Shown: positions 7,566-9,885 of the stretch, one piece after another | How positions within the stretch are numbered: the first letter of the stretch is position 1 | Layout: each line of letters begins with the position of its first letter | Assembly: GCA_002840115.1 (NCBI GenBank) | Contig: PGZG01000059.1 | Coordinates: forward strand, 1-9,885 | Length of the DNA: 9,885 bases | DNA from: Gammaproteobacteria bacterium HGW-Gammaproteobacteria-14 | GTDB taxonomy: Bacteria; Pseudomonadota; Gammaproteobacteria; Pseudomonadales; Alcanivoracaceae | Direction: 5' to 3' | The notes under the pieces: model-generated | Told to the model about the DNA's origin: nothing | Databases searched by the model: none | The model's input: the letters and a program-made list of their open reading frames with translations, nothing else | Position numbers and translations under genes: made by a program

Positions 7566-7925
7566 TCAGTGCAAAACAATATTGTCCGCATACTGAACGC
7601 GTGGCAGCTCAATCGGCTCTTCGATTTCGCTCCAGGATTCTTCCTGCACGGCAAACTGGGCGGAGGTCACTTCGCCCTCAATCAAATCCGGAATGGCATC
7701 GAGAAAATGATCAACGTGGTCCGAAGCGAAGTGATCTTCCAGAGCATCCACGGAATCCCACTGCTGCCAGATAACAATCACTTCCGGCGCATCCGCCTGA
7801 ATGTACACCTCATAGGACAGGCAGCCACTTTCCCGCCGCGACGTTTCCGCCAACAGCTGCACCAGCGCCACCGCCTCTTCACGACGATCCGCCTTCACCG
7901 GGATAGAGCCTTTAACAATGATCAT
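7566..7925 (-). CDS. Antibiotic biosynthesis monooxygenase (ABM) domain protein
   Basis: The product is 119 aa. It has the short ferredoxin-like ABM fold: opening strand MIIVKGSIPVK, helix REEAVALVQLLAETSRRESGC with the typical ESGCLSYEVY turn (32-41), strand EVIVIWQQWDS (48-58), helix ALEDHFASDHVDHFLDAIPDL (61-81), and a final strand around 86-94. These proteins (YgiN-like and related) are usually dimers that oxidise quinol-like or aromatic compounds without metal or cofactor, or that take part in quinone redox cycling. The C-terminal 22 residues, acidic and then hydrophobic, extend past the usual domain end. The SD before ATG 7925 is poor; a 13-base palindrome lies just upstream. The gene is first after a candidate promoter, and its neighbours on the same strand are a dienelactone-hydrolase-like enzyme and a nitroreductase. 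The exact substrate is not predictable. Confidence 0.88.
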   Translation of the reverse strand: MIIVKGSIPVKADRREEAVALVQLLAETSRRESGCLSYEVYIQADAPEVIVIWQQWDSVDALEDHFASDHVDHFLDAIPDLIEGEVTSAQFAVQEESWSEIEEPIELPRVQYADNIVLH

Positions 7926-7930
7926 TCGGG

Positions 7931-7943
7931 TTCACTGAGTGAA
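7931..7943. promoter_or_regulatory. 13-base palindrome upstream of the ABM gene (possible operator)
   Basis: TTCACTGAGTGAA is a perfect dyad of six-base half-sites around one central base. It lies five bases upstream of the ABM start codon and downstream of the candidate promoter at 7956-7984, so it would be in the 5' leader, where a repressor or a small hairpin could block transcription or ribosome entry. The function is inferred from position only. Confidence 0.4.
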
Positions 7944-7955
7944 ACTGGGGCGCGG

Positions 7956-7984
7956 AGTCTAGCATATTGGCGCCGCCATTTCAG
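7956..7984 (-). promoter_or_regulatory. Candidate sigma70-type promoter for the ABM gene
   Basis: On the minus strand a CTGAAA -35 hexamer (7979-7984) and a TAGACT -10 hexamer (7956-7961) are separated by exactly 17 bases. Each matches the consensus at four of six positions. The predicted transcript would start near 7949, giving a leader of about 24 bases that includes the palindrome at 7931-7943. The promoter lies in the 96-base gap after the hydrolase gene, so the ABM gene may be transcribed on its own. Confidence 0.4.
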
Positions 7985-8021
7985 GCCGACGTTACCCTGA
8001 AGCGCCCGGCGGCATCCCGCG

Positions 8022-8819
8022 TCAGGCCAGCTGCTGGCGAAAGAAGCTAATCACCCGTTCCAGCGCCTGATGGGTGGGATGCCCTTCGCGATCCACCAGA
8101 TCCGTAGTCACCACCGAATGGGCGGTGATAGGGATACCATCGGGATTACCCGGCTTGGAGTTGATTTCAATCGCCTCAAACCCGTCACCCAGCTGTCGCT
8201 CCAGTTCCCGGAAACGGGCCGCCGGACACAGCGGGTCAGCGGTAAACCGTAAACCCAGCACCCGCACGCCTTCTTCCTCGACGCGCCGCTGCAGAGTGGC
8301 GACCACCGCCGGACTGGCATGCAAGCCGCGACGCAAGGCCGGAGCTGGCCCCACCGGCAGGGATGGCTGACTGAGCACCGGCGCCATCAGCCAGGGATCC
8401 ATAGCCAGCGTTAAAGCAAAATTCCCGGTCAAGCACATACCAATAGCCCCCACAGGACCACCGGTTTCCTCATGGGCCGCACGGGCCAGCCCTCGCAGAA
8501 AATCAGTGACCGGACTGGCGCGATGGGCTGATAACACGCTGAACTCACGGCGAATACAGGACGCCGCCATCTGTTGCGCCGCATAAGCCAGCGAAAAGCG
8601 CTTGCCCGGCGTACCAAACAAAGACGGCATCAACACCGAAAACCCGGCCTCCACCAAACGGCGGGCAAAGCGTGCCACCTCCGGGGTAATGCCCGGCACC
8701 TCATGGATGACCACAATCGCCGGGCCTTCCCCTTGCCGGAATACCGGATAGGTGTAGCCCCCATGGCTAAACTCCTCCACCCGGAAATCTTCCAGCGAAT
8801 CCCACTGCTTTATCGGCAC
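8022..8819 (-). CDS. Dienelactone hydrolase family protein (alpha/beta hydrolase)
   Basis: The product is 265 aa with a GTG start at 8819, supported by AGGAG seven bases upstream. The first in-frame Met is otherwise too far inside the domain. The alpha/beta-hydrolase core opens with IVVIHEVPGI (35-44), whose Glu40 matches the Glu that holds the nucleophile in dienelactone hydrolases. The nucleophile elbow is GMCLTG with Cys129. The acid is Asp195 in RFTADPLCP and the catalytic His is His234 in ITAHSV, giving an intact Cys-Asp-His triad as in DLH rather than the Ser triad of esterases. It has no signal peptide and is therefore cytoplasmic. DLH opens dienelactone rings in chlorocatechol breakdown, but many family members act on other lactones or esters, and no other chlorocatechol genes are visible here. 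A nitroreductase lies 78 bases upstream on the same strand. Confidence 0.93.
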   Translation of the reverse strand: MPIKQWDSLEDFRVEEFSHGGYTYPVFRQGEGPAIVVIHEVPGITPEVARFARRLVEAGFSVLMPSLFGTPGKRFSLAYAAQQMAASCIRREFSVLSAHRASPVTDFLRGLARAAHEETGGPVGAIGMCLTGNFALTLAMDPWLMAPVLSQPSLPVGPAPALRRGLHASPAVVATLQRRVEEEGVRVLGLRFTADPLCPAARFRELERQLGDGFEAIEINSKPGNPDGIPITAHSVVTTDLVDREGHPTHQALERVISFFRQQLA

Positions 8820-8897
8820 CGTCGCACTCCTGCTTCCATCGTCCTACCGCTTGACTGACAAACCCCTGATTAACCGACCTACAAACGCAAGGCGCCC

Positions 8898-9596
8898 CTA
8901 CAGAGCATCCCGAAAACGGACACTTTCGCCCAACGGCTCACGACCCACCCGAGTGCGATTGGCAGCCACGCTTTCATCCTCATAACCAAAACTGATGCCA
9001 CACAGAATCGCGGTGCTGTCCGGCTCGCCAAACAGATCCCGAACATCCTGCGGGTAGTAGCGCATCGAACCCTGAGCGCAGCTACCGATGCCAAAGCTGG
9101 TCATCACCAGCATCAGGGTCTGGATATACATGCCCACATCCAGCGCCACGGTAACGCCGAACTGGCGCTCCATACCGATAAACGCCACATGGGGTGCATC
9201 AAACAATTCAAAGTTGCGCAGACTGGCACGGGCCCGGCCTTCGCGATCATCGCGGGCGATGCCCATGTTGTTATACAACTCCACCGCACAGTCGACCTGA
9301 CGTTTGCGATAGATGCCCTCAAAATTGGGCAAATGCTCAAAGTCCGGCTGCACCGGATCTCCCTTGGTCACGTGCTCGACCATCCGGTTGCGCAGCTCGT
9401 CGCGCATGGCACCGGAGGCGACAAACACTTTCCACGGCTGGATATTGCAGTTCGACGGTGCCAACTGGGCCAGCCCGAACACCTCGTCGAGCACCGCCTG
9501 GGGCACCGGATCCGGACGGTAACCGCGCACGGAGCGGCGCTGACGCAGGGCTTCCGCAAGGGGCATGGTTTCAGCGCTAAAAACAGACTCAGACAT
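8898..9596 (-). CDS. Nitroreductase family protein (FMN-dependent)
   Basis: The product is 232 aa from ATG 9596, which has a GAGGAG SD six bases upstream. An in-frame ATG at 9632 would add 12 residues, but the SD and the usual family start (short tail, then LAEALRQRRSVRGYRPDPVP) favour 9596. FMN-binding features are RQRRSVRGYR (18-27), LAPSNCNIQPWKVFVA (45-60) and GIGSCAQGSMRYYP (169-182). The C-terminal ISFGYED and a late Arg (217) close the fold, so it looks complete. These dimeric enzymes use NAD(P)H to reduce nitroaromatics, quinones or enones; the Pnb/Nfn-type layout with a long insert (about 78-125) fits a nitrobenzoate-type reductase, but the substrate is not determined. It is the most upstream of three leftward genes. 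The first half of the group may be co-transcribed, since no clear promoter or terminator is seen in the 78-base gap to the hydrolase gene. Confidence 0.94.
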   Translation of the reverse strand: MSESVFSAETMPLAEALRQRRSVRGYRPDPVPQAVLDEVFGLAQLAPSNCNIQPWKVFVASGAMRDELRNRMVEHVTKGDPVQPDFEHLPNFEGIYRKRQVDCAVELYNNMGIARDDREGRARASLRNFELFDAPHVAFIGMERQFGVTVALDVGMYIQTLMLVMTSFGIGSCAQGSMRYYPQDVRDLFGEPDSTAILCGISFGYEDESVAANRTRVGREPLGESVRFRDAL

Positions 9597-9683
9597 ACAC
9601 AACTCCTCGATGCAGATTCTGGCAGCGATCACAGTCTGCCGGATTAACGGCGCCTATGATGACTGGCAAAGGAGGACTTCGCG

Positions 9684-9743
9684 ATGGCAAAACTCAAAGC
9701 ATTACTGACCGGATTGATCATAGGCTTGCTGGGGCACCTCTGA
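9684..9743 (+). pseudogene. Start of a small membrane-associated protein gene, broken by inserted sequence
   Basis: An exceptionally good SD (AAAGGAGG, 9668-9675) lies eight bases before ATG 9684, and a TATGAT hexamer (9655-9660) is a possible -10, though without a clear -35. The frame reads MAKLKALLTGLIIGLLGHL and stops at 9741-9743. A basic start followed by a hydrophobic GLIIGLL segment is how YtxH-like and other small single-helix proteins begin, so the natural gene was probably longer. The break coincides with the start of sequence resembling a mobile-element end near 9731. The original protein cannot be identified. It is divergent from the nitroreductase, whose start is 87 bases away. 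The alternative is a genuine 19-aa peptide, which I consider less likely. Confidence 0.5.
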
Positions 9744-9885
9744 ATAACTCCTTGGGGTCTCTGCGGGGCCTGAAGCGTGCAGCTGCAAGGCGTGTTGCGC
9801 AGAAAATGGTGGTTCCCTTTTCAAGCAATACAACGCAGCAGATGTGCGCTTCAGGCCCCGCCCTTCGGGGCGTTCAGGCTGGCCC
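9731..9885. mobile_element. Probable terminal segment of an insertion sequence or MITE (continues beyond window)
   Basis: From about GGGGCACCTCTGAATAAC onward, the sequence holds no ORF and instead has symmetrical structure. GCGGGGCCTGAAGCG (9763-9777) is the exact reverse complement of 9847-9861. Between these arms, the G/C-rich segment around 9778-9800 and the CAAGCAATACAACGCAGCAG stretch (9824-9843) pair imperfectly. A second short hairpin, GCCCCG/CGGGGC, follows at 9855-9871. Non-coding, dyad-rich stretches of this sort flank transposase genes in some IS elements of Gammaproteobacteria, and the segment begins exactly where the small gene breaks. The transposase and the opposite end, if present, are outside the window, so the family is not assigned and the left boundary is approximate. 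Confidence 0.45.

Noticed and set aside
9189..9647. 152-residue rightward open frame
   Set aside because: It is antisense to the nitroreductase, has no domain features and is explained by that gene's codon bias.
1..9885. CRISPR array, tRNA or rRNA gene, toxin-antitoxin or other defence system
   Set aside because: I saw no regularly spaced direct repeats, cloverleaf-like segments, rRNA sequence or defence-type protein motifs in either strand. The AAA+/VWA pair fits metal-enzyme maturation better than VWA-containing defence systems because of its CoxD-type signature.

Overview
The window reads as the chromosome of a free-living, moderately GC-rich Gammaproteobacterium. The style of the protein families, a LadS-like hybrid kinase and intergenic palindromic repeats suggest an Alcanivorax/Marinobacter/Halomonas-like lineage, but that placement is an inference from style and not from a marker gene. 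Gene density is high. Eight protein genes can be supported, along with one broken small gene, one compound palindromic repeat and the probable edge of an insertion sequence at the right end.

Left part (1-4375). A molybdopterin oxidoreductase of the DMSO reductase superfamily runs leftward from 1678 and leaves the window unfinished (559 residues visible). It is divergent, across about 240 bp, from a hybrid sensor histidine kinase (1919-4375, +) with the order signal peptide, periplasmic 7TMR-DISMED2-type domain, seven-helix membrane domain, HisKA, HATPase and receiver. The kinase has no Hpt domain and no output regulator lies beside it.

Middle (4346-7375). A two-gene leftward operon encodes a MoxR/CoxD-type AAA+ ATPase (5770-6696) and a CoxE-type VWA protein (4346-5740), the layout of AAA+/VWA pairs that remodel or metallate enzymes. 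Its 3' end overlaps the 3' end of the kinase gene by 30 bp on the opposite strand. Forty-six bases upstream and divergent is a HAD-superfamily hydrolase of the ACAD10 N-terminal/epoxide-hydrolase-like type (6743-7375).

Right part (7376-9885). The convergent gap after the HAD gene holds a near-perfect inverted repeat with 31-base arms and a structured 52-base loop. Then come three leftward genes: an ABM-domain monooxygenase-like protein, a dienelactone-hydrolase-family enzyme and a nitroreductase. They look like a small redox and detoxification group, although the spacing allows separate promoters. At the far right, a small rightward gene with a very strong ribosome binding site breaks off after about 16 plausible codons, where sequence resembling the end of an insertion sequence begins and runs to the window edge.

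I see no rRNA, tRNA, CRISPR array or phage gene. The points most worth following are the molybdoenzyme, which lacks Cys/Sec at the expected metal-ligand site; the AAA+/VWA pair, which has no visible client operon; the palindromic repeat; and the interrupted gene at the right edge.
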